A program made the position numbers and the translations under genes. 24,844 bases of DNA from Bacilli bacterium (GTDB lineage: Bacteria > Bacillota_I > Bacilli_A > RF39 > UBA660), in contig JAEDJT010000022.1 of the NCBI GenBank assembly GCA_016296185.1, positions 1-24,844 of the forward strand, given 5' to 3'. The notes below the pieces were generated by a model. The model was not told the DNA's origin, did no database searches, and worked only from the letters and a program-made list of their open reading frames with translations. Positions 8,622 to 15,397 of this stretch are shown here, one piece after another (position 1 is the first letter of the stretch; each line of letters opens with the position of its first letter).

Positions 8622-8752
8622 CAATTAGTGATGAAGGAATTTACGACTCTGGAGCTAAAACGTTACTCGCGTTAAGAGATAAAGTGTATGATAAAGTTCA
8701 TAAACTAAGGTGGTACCGCGCTATAGCGTCCTTAGATTTTATGGACTTTTTT
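8622..8752 (+). promoter_or_regulatory. T-box riboswitch (tRNA-sensing leader) of tyrS
   Basis: The T-box element TGGTACCGCG (8711-8720) lies in an antiterminator closed by CTAAGG (8705-8710) and CCTTAG (8730-8735), with GCGTCC on the 3' side. The competing terminator is a short GTCC/GGAC stem (8728-8731 with 8743-8746) followed by six T. T-box leaders read uncharged tRNA and allow transcription when the cognate amino acid is short; the gene downstream is tyrS, so tRNA-Tyr is expected. Two UAC triplets could be the specifier: 8642-8644 (in AATTTACGACTC) or 8664-8666. Only about 83 bases lie between the predicted transcription start and the antiterminator, short for a full Stem I/II/III leader. 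Confidence 0.9.
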
Positions 8753-8776
8753 ATTTTATTAGAAAAGGTGATATAT

Positions 8777-10003
8777 ATGAAATGTTTTGAAGATTTACAA
8801 TGGAGAGGATTAGTTAAAGACATTAGTTCTCCTGAATTAGAAAAGAAATTAAATGAAGAAAGTTTAACTTTCTATATTGGTACAGATCCTACTGCTGATA
8901 GTATGCATATTGGACATTTTAGTTCATTCTTGATTGCTACTAGATTAGCTAAATATGGACATAAACCTATTTTATTAGTAGGTGGAGCTACTGGTTTAAT
9001 TGGTGATCCTAAACCAAGTAATGAAAGACCTATGATTACTGTTGAAGAAGTTAATAAGAATGTTGAAGGATTAACTAATCAAGCTAAAAATATTTTTGGT
9101 TTTGAAGTTGTTAATAATTATGATTGGACTAAAAATATTAGTACAATTGATTTCTTAAGAGACTGGGGAAAATATATTAATGTTAACTATATGTTAGACA
9201 AAGATATTATTTCTAGAAGATTAGAATCAGGTATTACTTTCTGCGAATTTGCTTATACAATTTTACAAGGTTTAGATTTTGTTACTTTAAATGAAACTCA
9301 TGGAGTTACATTACAAGTAGCAGGTAGTGATCAATGGGGAAATATTACAACTGGTATAGAACTTGCTAGAAAGAAAAATAATAAAGAATTATTTGGTATG
9401 ACAATGCCTTTAGTATTAGATGCTAATGGTGTTAAATTTGGTAAAACTGAAGGTAATGCTTTATGGTTAGATAAAAATAAAACTTCAAGTTATGAATTAT
9501 ACCAATACTTAATTAATAGTGATGATCAATGTGTAATTGATTACTTAAAGAAATTAACTTTCTTAACTAAAGAAGAAATTGAAGAAATTGAAAAGAATCA
9601 TATGGCTGCTCCTGAAAAACGTGAAGCACAAAAGATTTTAGCTAGAGAAGTTATTACTTTCTTACATGGTGAAGAAGAAGCTCGTAAAGCTCAAGAAACT
9701 AGTGAAGCAATATTCAGTGGTGACTATAGTAATTTAAGTGCTGATGATATTCTAAATGGAATGAAAACAGTTCCTTCAATTAATATTGATGGTGAAGTTA
9801 AATTAATTGATTTATTAGTAGATAATCAAATTTGTTCTTCTAGAAGAGAAGCTAGAGAAATGTTAAATAGTAATGCTATTTCAATTAATAATGAAAAACA
9901 TACTGATGAAAATGAAGTTATTACTAAAAATATAGCTATTGATGGTAAAGTTTTAGTTATTAGAAAAGGTAAAAAGAAACAATTTATTGGTATCTTTAAA
10001 TAA
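8777..10003 (+). CDS. tyrS: Tyrosine--tRNA ligase
   Basis: A 408-residue class I aminoacyl-tRNA synthetase that charges tRNA-Tyr. Seen: nucleotide-binding region YIGTDPTADSMHIGHF (residues 33-48, HIGH motif intact), GSDQWGN at about 183-189, KMSKS-equivalent KFGKT at 220-224, and a C-terminal S4 RNA-binding domain (about 340-405, with ICSSRREAREML). Length is typical of bacterial TyrRS. The frame is open upstream to 8684, but that stretch is the T-box leader; ATG 8777 follows AAAAGGTGATATAT and matches the family start. It is controlled by the T-box, so expression should rise on tyrosine starvation. The following gene starts 2 bases after its stop. Confidence 0.97.
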   Translation: MKCFEDLQWRGLVKDISSPELEKKLNEESLTFYIGTDPTADSMHIGHFSSFLIATRLAKYGHKPILLVGGATGLIGDPKPSNERPMITVEEVNKNVEGLTNQAKNIFGFEVVNNYDWTKNISTIDFLRDWGKYINVNYMLDKDIISRRLESGITFCEFAYTILQGLDFVTLNETHGVTLQVAGSDQWGNITTGIELARKKNNKELFGMTMPLVLDANGVKFGKTEGNALWLDKNKTSSYELYQYLINSDDQCVIDYLKKLTFLTKEEIEEIEKNHMAAPEKREAQKILAREVITFLHGEEEARKAQETSEAIFSGDYSNLSADDILNGMKTVPSINIDGEVKLIDLLVDNQICSSRREAREMLNSNAISINNEKHTDENEVITKNIAIDGKVLVIRKGKKKQFIGIFK

Positions 10004-10005
10004 TT

Positions 10006-10926
10006 ATGAAAAGATATAGTTTTGATAGTGAAAAGTTAAGAACATTTATTGAAGATTTGTATCCTTTTGAAGGTATTCTAAATCCAACTATAGATTTTAA
10101 TTTATTATCAAATGATAATTTTGAATTAATGTGTAAATGTATAATGGATGTTATAGAAAATCCTATTATTACTGAAGTTGATGATTTTGTTCCTTATAGA
10201 CAACAAATTACAATATTTGATGATGAAACTAATAAAACGTTAAATGAAATATTTAGTAATAATGATTTAATGTTCTTTGGTCATGGTGGTAATGGAAAAG
10301 CTATTATGGATACTGAGTTTAGATGCAGATATAGTGCAATTGATTCTCATTTTGTTCCATTACAAATTAATGATGAAACATTAGCAATGCTTAAAGATTG
10401 GCCTCATAAAAGTGCTAGTCAAATAGCTATTATGGCTTTAAATATTCATGAGTTTAATCCTATATACAAATATACTGATGATCCTCAAAGAATTGATAAA
10501 TTTAGTATTGATAATGAATACTTTGTTGGATATTATGATAATAATTTAGGTAAATTTATTAGTAATCCTAATTTTAAAGCTAATCATGAATATAATCCTG
10601 AAGCTACTGGTTATGAAATTGATAATGTTGATATGGGAATAGTTACTCCATCTGATTTAACTGAAGTAAGAGAATATTTTAGATTATTATATAAAATAAG
10701 TCGTGCATTATATTTTGGTAGTACTAGTAAGTATTTGGATGAACATGGAGCTCTTCAAATGAAGAAGCAAGTTTTAAATACTTTAAAGAAATTAACAGAA
10801 TTACAAAATCAATTTACTCCTGAATTCTTTGATGAATATAATAAAAAAGTTGAAGAAGAAAGAAGAAAAGCAGAAGAAGAGAGTGGACCAACATTAGGTG
10901 GACAGTCTGATGACGATTGGATTTAA
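10006..10926 (+). CDS. Unrecognised protein co-transcribed with tyrS; possible ADP-ribosyltransferase-like fold
   Basis: A 306-residue soluble protein that I cannot assign to a named family. Between residues about 87 and 150 it reads LMFFGHGGNGKAIMDTEF, then a short segment, then DWPHKSASQIAIMALNIHE. A His-Gly near a strand end followed by an 'I...F' helix is reminiscent of ADP-ribosyltransferase/PARP-like folds (HG(T) motif), and I associate WPH plus a hydrophobic strand with small families of that kind; this is a weak, memory-based guess. The C-terminal 40 residues are a charged helix ending in a DDDWI tail. No Shine-Dalgarno site is visible and the gene begins 2 bases after tyrS, so it is probably translated by coupling and shares the T-box control. 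A strong hairpin follows. Confidence 0.6.
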   Translation: MKRYSFDSEKLRTFIEDLYPFEGILNPTIDFNLLSNDNFELMCKCIMDVIENPIITEVDDFVPYRQQITIFDDETNKTLNEIFSNNDLMFFGHGGNGKAIMDTEFRCRYSAIDSHFVPLQINDETLAMLKDWPHKSASQIAIMALNIHEFNPIYKYTDDPQRIDKFSIDNEYFVGYYDNNLGKFISNPNFKANHEYNPEATGYEIDNVDMGIVTPSDLTEVREYFRLLYKISRALYFGSTSKYLDEHGALQMKKQVLNTLKKLTELQNQFTPEFFDEYNKKVEEERRKAEEESGPTLGGQSDDDWI

Positions 10927-10953
10927 ACAATATAAAACTCCTTTCATAGAATA
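10927..10953 (+). promoter_or_regulatory. Candidate sigma-K promoter inside the terminator hairpin
   Basis: AC (10927-10928, context AACA), 16-base spacer, CATAGAATA (10945-10953), which fits the sigma-K pattern AC-N16/17-CATANNNTA. Transcription would start near 10960, leaving out the left hairpin arm and freeing the GGAG ribosome site. The pattern is short, so chance occurrence is possible. Confidence 0.4.
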
Positions 10954-10972
10954 TATTGAAAGGAGTTTTTTT
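10934..10972 (+). terminator. Terminator hairpin whose 3' arm contains the next gene's ribosome site
   Basis: A perfect 13-bp stem (10934-10946 with 10957-10969), 10-base loop, followed by T's. It ends the tyrS transcript. The right arm carries AAAGGAG (10959-10965), which sits 7 bases before the ATG at 10973, so in any readthrough transcript that ribosome site is buried in the stem. Confidence 0.85.
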
Positions 10973-11149
10973 ATGTATTATGTTGATAAAGATGGAAGAT
11001 TTGTTGTTCCATTCTTAGTTGGTGCTTTAACTGGAGGTGCTGCTGTTAGTATTACTAGACCTAGACCTGTTGTAGCAACAACTTATCCAATGTATCCTCA
11101 ACCTGTATATCCTCAACCATTTTATCCTCAAGGTCCATATTTTTACTAG
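10973..11149 (+). CDS. Small Pro/Tyr-rich protein, likely spore-surface
   Basis: A 58-residue protein: MYYVDKDGRF, a hydrophobic Gly/Ala segment (VPFLVGALTGGAAVSI, residues 13-28), then a basic-Pro spot (TRPRP) and a tail of YPQP-type repeats (MYPQPVYPQPFYPQGPYFY). Such tails are common in small spore coat or exosporium proteins of Firmicutes, but I cannot name a family. The frame is open from 10898, but ATG 10973 has AAAGGAG at 7 bases and is clearly the start. Its last 89 bases overlap the 3' end of the SEDS gene on the other strand. Confidence 0.65.
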   Translation: MYYVDKDGRFVVPFLVGALTGGAAVSITRPRPVVATTYPMYPQPVYPQPFYPQGPYFY

Positions 11150-12125
11150 GATTGATTGATAGACCTATCATTATGTATAATGTTATTAGATATGAACCAC
11201 CATATGATACAAATGGTAGAGGAATACCTATTATAGGTAATAATGATAAATTCATTAATATATTGTAAAAAAATGAGAATAATAGAATGTTTAATACTGT
11301 GTAATTAAATATATTATCTATTGTTCTTTTTTTATTTATTTCTGATATATAGTAAATAATAATAGATGTTATTGATAGTATTAAAGTAATTGTAATTATA
11401 ATAGTATATTTGCTTATAATAGCTGCGAATATAAAGTCATTATGGTTTTCTGGTATATATAATAATTTATTTGAACCTATTGATATTAATGAATTTATAT
11501 TTTGTATATTATTTTTATTTTTAAATGATATTAATCTATCTATTCTATAAAATAATTTATTTCCATATATTTTTATTATTAGATCTGGATTATAATGATA
11601 TATTGTTAAATTTAATGTAATTATTAATGCTAGTATTGTTATTATTGTTATAGTTATATATTTGTTTTTCTTTGTATATTTTAATACTGATAATAGTATT
11701 ATGATATATATTATTATTGCTCCTGTATCAGGCTCTAAATAGGTTAATATTATGGGTAATAATACTAGTGAAAATAAATGTATTGTTCTATAAGTGGTTA
11801 CTAAATATGTAAATAATATTAGTAATGTTAATTTTGTTATTTCTGTTGGTTGAATAGATATATTAAAAATATGTATCCATGCTTTAGAACCATTTATTTC
11901 TTTTCCTATAATTAATACAAGTAATAGTAATAATATATTAAATATGTATATTGGTTTTAATAGTTTTATTATTCTTTTATAGTTTATTTTATAAGATATT
12001 ATTAATAATATGTATGATAGTAATATATATATTAATTGTCTTTTAAAATATATTGTATTTGATAGATAGAATAAACTTATTATATTAAGTATAAATATTG
12101 GTATTAGTAGTAATAATTTTTTCAT
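11061..12125 (-). CDS. SEDS-family peptidoglycan polymerase (RodA/FtsW/SpoVE)
   Basis: A 354-residue protein with about ten membrane segments. Family motifs: GKEINGSKAWI (about residues 74-84), QPTEITKL (92-99), EPDTGA (131-136), PENHNDFIFAAI (225-236, with the conserved catalytic-type Asp at 230) and GIPLPFVSYGGSYL (300-313). SEDS proteins polymerise lipid II glycan strands together with a class B PBP; none is encoded nearby. It is short for the family and I cannot tell RodA, FtsW and SpoVE apart; the neighbouring coat-like genes make a sporulation role possible. The last ~32 residues (after GLSINPSKN) extend past the usual SEDS end and run antisense to the small Pro/Tyr-rich gene. The ribosome site before ATG 12125 is weak. 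Confidence 0.85.
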   Translation of the reverse strand: MKKLLLLIPIFILNIISLFYLSNTIYFKRQLIYILLSYILLIISYKINYKRIIKLLKPIYIFNILLLLLVLIIGKEINGSKAWIHIFNISIQPTEITKLTLLILFTYLVTTYRTIHLFSLVLLPIILTYLEPDTGAIIIYIIILLSVLKYTKKNKYITITIITILALIITLNLTIYHYNPDLIIKIYGNKLFYRIDRLISFKNKNNIQNINSLISIGSNKLLYIPENHNDFIFAAIISKYTIIITITLILSITSIIIYYISEINKKRTIDNIFNYTVLNILLFSFFYNILMNLSLLPIIGIPLPFVSYGGSYLITLYIMIGLSINPSKNMDLEDKMVEDIQVEDTLDKLLLQQV

Positions 12126-12183
12126 ATTATTAATATGGTTTAAATAATATTATATATACATATATTTTTATAGGAGGAATAAT

Positions 12184-12453
12184 ATGAAATTACCTAATGT
12201 ATTTGCTAATACTGATATTAGAACTGTTGATAATAATGATAGTTCTTGTGTAGCTTGTAATGGTATAGACAAAAGTCGTTTAAGAAGTTATTTTGATAAT
12301 GACGGATATGTTAATAAATTAAATGTTATTATTAGAACTAAAGATGGATATAGTAGTGAGAGATTAATACTATATAGAGATAATTATGTTGTTAATATTG
12401 ATAATAAGAAAATATATCTAGATGATATTATTGATTTTCAATTAAAAAAATAA
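12184..12453 (+). CDS. Small protein with an SCVACN motif, unknown function
   Basis: An 89-residue soluble protein without a recognised family. A very good ribosome site (AGGAGGAATAAT) precedes ATG. It has an N-terminal segment with two Cys (SCVACN, residues 21-26), then a probable beta-rich part (LNVIIRTKDGY, RLILYRDNYVVNI, KIYLDDIIDF). The SCxACN motif recurs in the CotY/CotZ-family protein 450 bp downstream (SCLACN). That similarity and the coat-gene neighbourhood suggest, but do not show, a spore-coat role. Its stop codon lies in the left arm of a terminator shared with the convergent gene. Confidence 0.65.
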   Translation: MKLPNVFANTDIRTVDNNDSSCVACNGIDKSRLRSYFDNDGYVNKLNVIIRTKDGYSSERLILYRDNYVVNIDNKKIYLDDIIDFQLKK

Positions 12454-12477
12454 GTATTTCGTTAGAAATACTTATTT
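12448..12477. terminator. Bidirectional terminator containing both stop codons
   Basis: A perfect 13-bp stem (12448-12460 with 12465-12477) and 4-base loop GTTA, A-run on one side and T-run on the other. It contains the TAA of the + strand gene (12451-12453) and the TAA of the - strand gene (12474-12472), so it serves both convergent genes. Confidence 0.8.
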
Positions 12478-12789
12478 CATTATACCTTTAATGCATTCTT
12501 TTAATTTTTTTGCATCTTTACCGAATACAATTTTTAATTGGTTATCAATTTCTACGATACCTTGAGCACCTAGTTTTTGAATACCTGCTTTATCTACGAT
12601 TGTTATATCTTTTAAAATAACTTTAAATCTAGACATATTGCATTCTGCATTAATTATATTATCTTTACCTCCAAGGTATTTAATTAATTTATTTACTTCT
12701 GAAGAGAAGTCTTTTTTATTAATTTTAATAACTACTAGAGATATTATAAATAATACGAATAGTATTATTAAATAATGGTACCATTCCAT
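12472..12789 (-). CDS. Membrane-tethered PTS EIIB-like domain protein
   Basis: A 105-residue protein: an N-terminal membrane segment (about residues 5-22), a short basic linker, then a glucose-family EIIB domain (about 30-105). Family features: LIKYLGGKDNI, AECNMSRFKVIL with the phosphoacceptor-position Cys at residue 50 followed by Arg 54, VDKAGIQKLGAQGIVEI, and a C-terminal VFGKDAKKL. In normal PTS permeases EIIB is fused to or partnered with EIIC, which is absent here. The Cys is kept, so phosphotransfer remains possible; alternatively it is a sensor or structural relic. The frame opens at a GTG (12798), but ATG 12789 follows AAGGTGATGAAG and is the likely start. Confidence 0.8.
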   Translation of the reverse strand: MEWYHYLIILFVLFIISLVVIKINKKDFSSEVNKLIKYLGGKDNIINAECNMSRFKVILKDITIVDKAGIQKLGAQGIVEIDNQLKIVFGKDAKKLKECIKGIMK

Positions 12790-12806
12790 CTTCATCACCT
12801 TGATTT

Positions 12807-12812
12807 ATTATA
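12807..12812 (-). promoter_or_regulatory. Candidate -10 box for the EIIB-like gene
   Basis: A perfect TATAAT read on the minus strand, 17 bases before the start codon. No good -35 element lies at 16-18 bases, so this is weak. Confidence 0.35.
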
Positions 12813-12852
12813 CTATATTAAAGAAAAAAAATAAAGAGTTTATAAAAATAGA

Positions 12853-12880
12853 ACTATTTTTGAAAATTAATCATACATTA
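12853..12880 (+). promoter_or_regulatory. Sigma-K-type promoter for the CotY/CotZ-family gene
   Basis: AC (12853-12854), 17-base spacer, CATACATTA (12872-12880), a full match to the sigma-K pattern AC-N16/17-CATANNNTA. Transcription should start near 12887, 21 bases before the ATG. B. subtilis cotYZ genes are made in the mother cell under late sigma control, so motif and gene agree. Confidence 0.65.
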
Positions 12881-12907
12881 GTAGTGAGATATATGAAAGG
12901 GTGATTA

Positions 12908-13342
12908 ATGATGTGTTGTAAAGATAATGATTCTAACTCTTTAGCTGATATTCTAAGTGTTATTGTTGTATTACAACAAAATGCATGTGTTGGTAGTTCA
13001 TTAGATTCTTGTGATAGACCTATGTTAGGTGGAGGACCTAGTTGTCTTGCATGTAATACTAGACCTGTAATGTTATATACTTGTGGTAGTAATGGTAATG
13101 CTTGGAGTATGCCAATAACTAAAGATGCTATTACACAATGTGAAGGTGCAAGTACAGGATGTTCTTCTGTATTTAAAGTAGAGAAGGTAGAAGGAAATTG
13201 TGCTACTTTTAGATGTTTACAACCAAATCCAGATACAACAAGTTTATATCCTTATGTTAGTACTAATTCAGTATTTACTATGGATTTAGGATGTTTATGT
13301 AGCATTAGATGTTTATCAGATACATATGTAGAATGTTTATAA
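12908..13342 (+). CDS. cotZ: Spore coat protein, CotY/CotZ family
   Basis: A 144-residue Cys-rich protein (14 Cys). The C-terminal half follows CotZ closely: a Cys-Ser-x-Phe strand leading into FKVEKVEGNCATFRCL, then VFTMDLGCLCSIRCL near the end. In B. subtilis CotY and CotZ form the disulfide-crosslinked outer crust of the spore; a surface-layer role is expected here. The N-terminal half is less conserved and contains GGGPSCLACN, a motif shared with the small protein at 12184. A clear ribosome site (AAAGGG) serves ATG 12908 or the adjacent 12911. The gene has a sigma-K-type promoter and its own terminator. Symbol chosen within the CotY/CotZ pair is arbitrary. Confidence 0.85.
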   Translation: MMCCKDNDSNSLADILSVIVVLQQNACVGSSLDSCDRPMLGGGPSCLACNTRPVMLYTCGSNGNAWSMPITKDAITQCEGASTGCSSVFKVEKVEGNCATFRCLQPNPDTTSLYPYVSTNSVFTMDLGCLCSIRCLSDTYVECL

Positions 13343-13344
13343 AA

Positions 13345-13369
13345 AAGAGATACTAAATTAGTATCTCTT
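13345..13369. terminator. Bidirectional terminator between cotZ and the metallophosphoesterase gene
   Basis: A perfect 11-bp stem (13345-13355 with 13359-13369) and 3-base loop, A-run before and T-rich after. The right arm overlaps the stop codon of the minus-strand gene (13370-13368), so it probably ends both transcripts. Confidence 0.8.
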
Positions 13370-14255
13370 ATTCTTTGTAAAAACGATATAAGTTGAATGA
13401 TGGACGATTGTTTATTCTGGATTTGAAATTAGATGTTCCTAATCCACTAGATATAAACATATCTGTACCATTTATTTTATTATAATCTTTATTATATTTT
13501 TTAGCATTTTGTGCTGTGAATAAATTTTCAATACCTGGTATTCTAATCATATTACCTAATGTATGACCAGCTAATACTAGGTCTGGATTTGAATAGCTTA
13601 TATTATCATAAGCATCAGGTTCATGGATTAATATAATTCTATATAGTATAGTTAAATCTATCTCATCTATAGTATCACTTACAATATTATAATTTGGTGT
13701 TGTGTCTATTGGACTTATACCTGTAATCATAATAGGAGTTTTATCTTTATAATATAGCAATGTTGATTCGTTATCTAATAATATGAAATCTGATTCTGTC
13801 ATTATATTTTCATAGTTATCATTACTATAATCTTCATCTCCGTATATAGCATATTTATATTGTGTACATTCTAATCTACTTAATATTTCTATTATTTCTT
13901 CTTTAGTTGTATCGTTTATGTTGATATTTTTATCTATTAAGTCACCTGTAAATAATATTATATCTGGTTTTAATTCATTTATTTTTTTTACCATGTTATT
14001 TAATTCTTTATTATTTATTGTAGTCCCATAATGTATATCTGATATTTGTATTACTTTAAATCCATCAAATGATGTAGGTAAGTTTAATGAAGCTACTTTG
14101 TATTCTTTAACTTCAATTACTTTTGTACCTATTATATTTATATATGTAATTGATAATACTATTATTAGTATTGATATTATAATTATTTTTTTTAGTAGGG
14201 GATGTTCTTTTTTTTCTTCTTCCTCTATAATTGTTTCCTCTTTTATATCCTTCAT
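13368..14255 (-). CDS. Membrane-anchored metallophosphoesterase-like protein with altered catalytic motifs
   Basis: A 295-residue protein of the calcineurin-like (YkuE/YaeI-type) family. It has an acidic cytoplasmic N-terminus, one membrane segment (about residues 22-42) and an extracytoplasmic phosphoesterase domain. Motifs: ISDIHYG (D73, H75 kept), FTGDLID (D105 kept), GNHD replaced by GDED (139-142), ILIHEPD (H211 kept), and GHTHGGQ replaced by GHTLGNM (H231 kept, second His is Leu 233). The Asn and catalytic His of GNHD and one His of GHxH are thus missing, so activity is doubtful or changed. A strong ribosome site (AGGAGG) precedes the start. It is the last gene of a three-gene operon with a CPBP protease and a thioredoxin-like protein. 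Confidence 0.85.
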   Translation of the reverse strand: MKDIKEETIIEEEEKKEHPLLKKIIIISILIIVLSITYINIIGTKVIEVKEYKVASLNLPTSFDGFKVIQISDIHYGTTINNKELNNMVKKINELKPDIILFTGDLIDKNININDTTKEEIIEILSRLECTQYKYAIYGDEDYSNDNYENIMTESDFILLDNESTLLYYKDKTPIMITGISPIDTTPNYNIVSDTIDEIDLTILYRIILIHEPDAYDNISYSNPDLVLAGHTLGNMIRIPGIENLFTAQNAKKYNKDYNKINGTDMFISSGLGTSNFKSRINNRPSFNLYRFYKE

Positions 14256-14265
14256 GTTTATCCTC

Positions 14266-14907
14266 CTATATTATTAATAATAATAAAGTTATAGCATTAT
14301 GTAAAGAATGGATTAATATAGTAGGTATAATGTTGTCATTTTCTTTATAGGCATATCCAAATGCTATACCACATGATGAATAGTTTATTATATATAATAA
14401 TTCTAATGGATTATGTAGTTTAAATAATACATGTGTTGAACCGAATATTAATCCTGTAATAATTGCAAATGCATGTTTATTTTCTATTGCATTATATAAC
14501 GATCTTCTAAATACTATTTCTTCAATAATAGGTCCAATAAATACTGCTATGATTGTTTCTGCAATAGGCATTTCTTTTAAGAGATTAATATTATCTTGTT
14601 GATTTGTAGCTATATCTATTCCTAAGTTATGAAGAATAGTGGAAGAAGTTATCATTATAGTTATTCCTATTAACCAGTAAACTGTTGTATTTATTAAGTA
14701 ATTAAATTTGAATTTTTTTATTTCTTTTAATATATCTTTTCTATATATATATAATAATCCTATTAGGATAGTTAAGTATAATGTTATATATCTTATTGTT
14801 TGATTTTTTATATAAATAGAAAAAGGTATCATCATGAATGCTGGTAATATTTGATAACCAGCAATAATTGCGATACCTTTTAATATTTCTATGGATTTTT
14901 CTTTCAT
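14266..14907 (-). CDS. CPBP-family intramembrane metalloprotease
   Basis: A 213-residue polytopic membrane protein (six or more segments). It has the three CPBP (Abi/Rce1-like) motifs: EEIVFRR (Glu 129, Glu 130, Arg 134), FGSTH (His 159) and HSLHN near the C-terminus (His 200). All catalytic residues are present. Relatives process or protect against peptides and some serve bacteriocin self-immunity; the substrate here is unknown. The ribosome site AAGGTGATTCT sits before ATG. It lies 17 bases after the thioredoxin-like gene and 10 bases before the phosphoesterase gene, so the three are one operon. Confidence 0.9.
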   Translation of the reverse strand: MKEKSIEILKGIAIIAGYQILPAFMMIPFSIYIKNQTIRYITLYLTILIGLLYIYRKDILKEIKKFKFNYLINTTVYWLIGITIMITSSTILHNLGIDIATNQQDNINLLKEMPIAETIIAVFIGPIIEEIVFRRSLYNAIENKHAFAIITGLIFGSTHVLFKLHNPLELLYIINYSSCGIAFGYAYKENDNIIPTILIHSLHNAITLLLLII

Positions 14908-14924
14908 AGAATCACCTTATCTTT

Positions 14925-15380
14925 TTATTCGTTAATGTAGCCCATTGCTTTTAATCTATCGATTATCTTAGATCTACTAGCACTTCCTACTAATCTGTCA
15001 GATGTTTGTCTTTCTTCACCGTTTACAATGAATACTGTAGTTGGTGTACCACTAATGTTTGCTATGTTCTTTAAATTATTTTTTTCTTCTTCAGATATTT
15101 TCTTTTGATCTATTTCATATGCAGTAATGTCATAATCGAATAGAACTTGTTTTAATACTGGTTTGTATTCTTCACAATGTGAACAATCTGTTTGTGTTAT
15201 TACAAGTATGAAACTTTCTTTCTTTTCTATTTTTTCTGTTAGTTCACTATATGATAATAATACAAGTTTATCGTCTAAAGAAGCTTCCTTTTTATTAAGA
15301 ATCATAGAAGCATAAATTAAACCTCCAACTGCTAATAAAACTACGATTGTTGTAGCTATAATAGCTATTTTTTTCTTCAT
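14925..15380 (-). CDS. Membrane-tethered thioredoxin-like protein
   Basis: A 151-residue protein with an N-terminal membrane anchor (about residues 5-27) and an outward-facing thioredoxin fold. The active site is CSHC (Cys 66 and Cys 69, in TQTDCSHCEEYKP), and the cis-proline loop is SGTPTTVFIVNG. This resembles the bacteriocin-accessory/thiol-disulfide group of thioredoxin-like proteins. First gene of a three-gene operon with its own promoter, back to back with the promoter of the Cys-rich pilus/adhesin operon. A role in disulfide formation or repair in those exported proteins is a reasonable inference. GGTGATTTGAT serves as ribosome site. Confidence 0.88.
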   Translation of the reverse strand: MKKKIAIIATTIVVLLAVGGLIYASMILNKKEASLDDKLVLLSYSELTEKIEKKESFILVITQTDCSHCEEYKPVLKQVLFDYDITAYEIDQKKISEEEKNNLKNIANISGTPTTVFIVNGEERQTSDRLVGSASRSKIIDRLKAMGYINE

Positions 15381-15397
15381 ATCAAATCACCAATATA

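Noticed and set aside
8684..8776. Upstream extension of the tyrS reading frame
   Set aside because: The extension covers the T-box antiterminator and terminator; ATG 8777 has a good ribosome site and matches the TyrRS start.
12845..12862. Small inverted repeat between the EIIB-like gene and cotZ
   Set aside because: About 7 bp, nearly all A-T, with no following T-run on either strand; too weak to call a terminator or operator.
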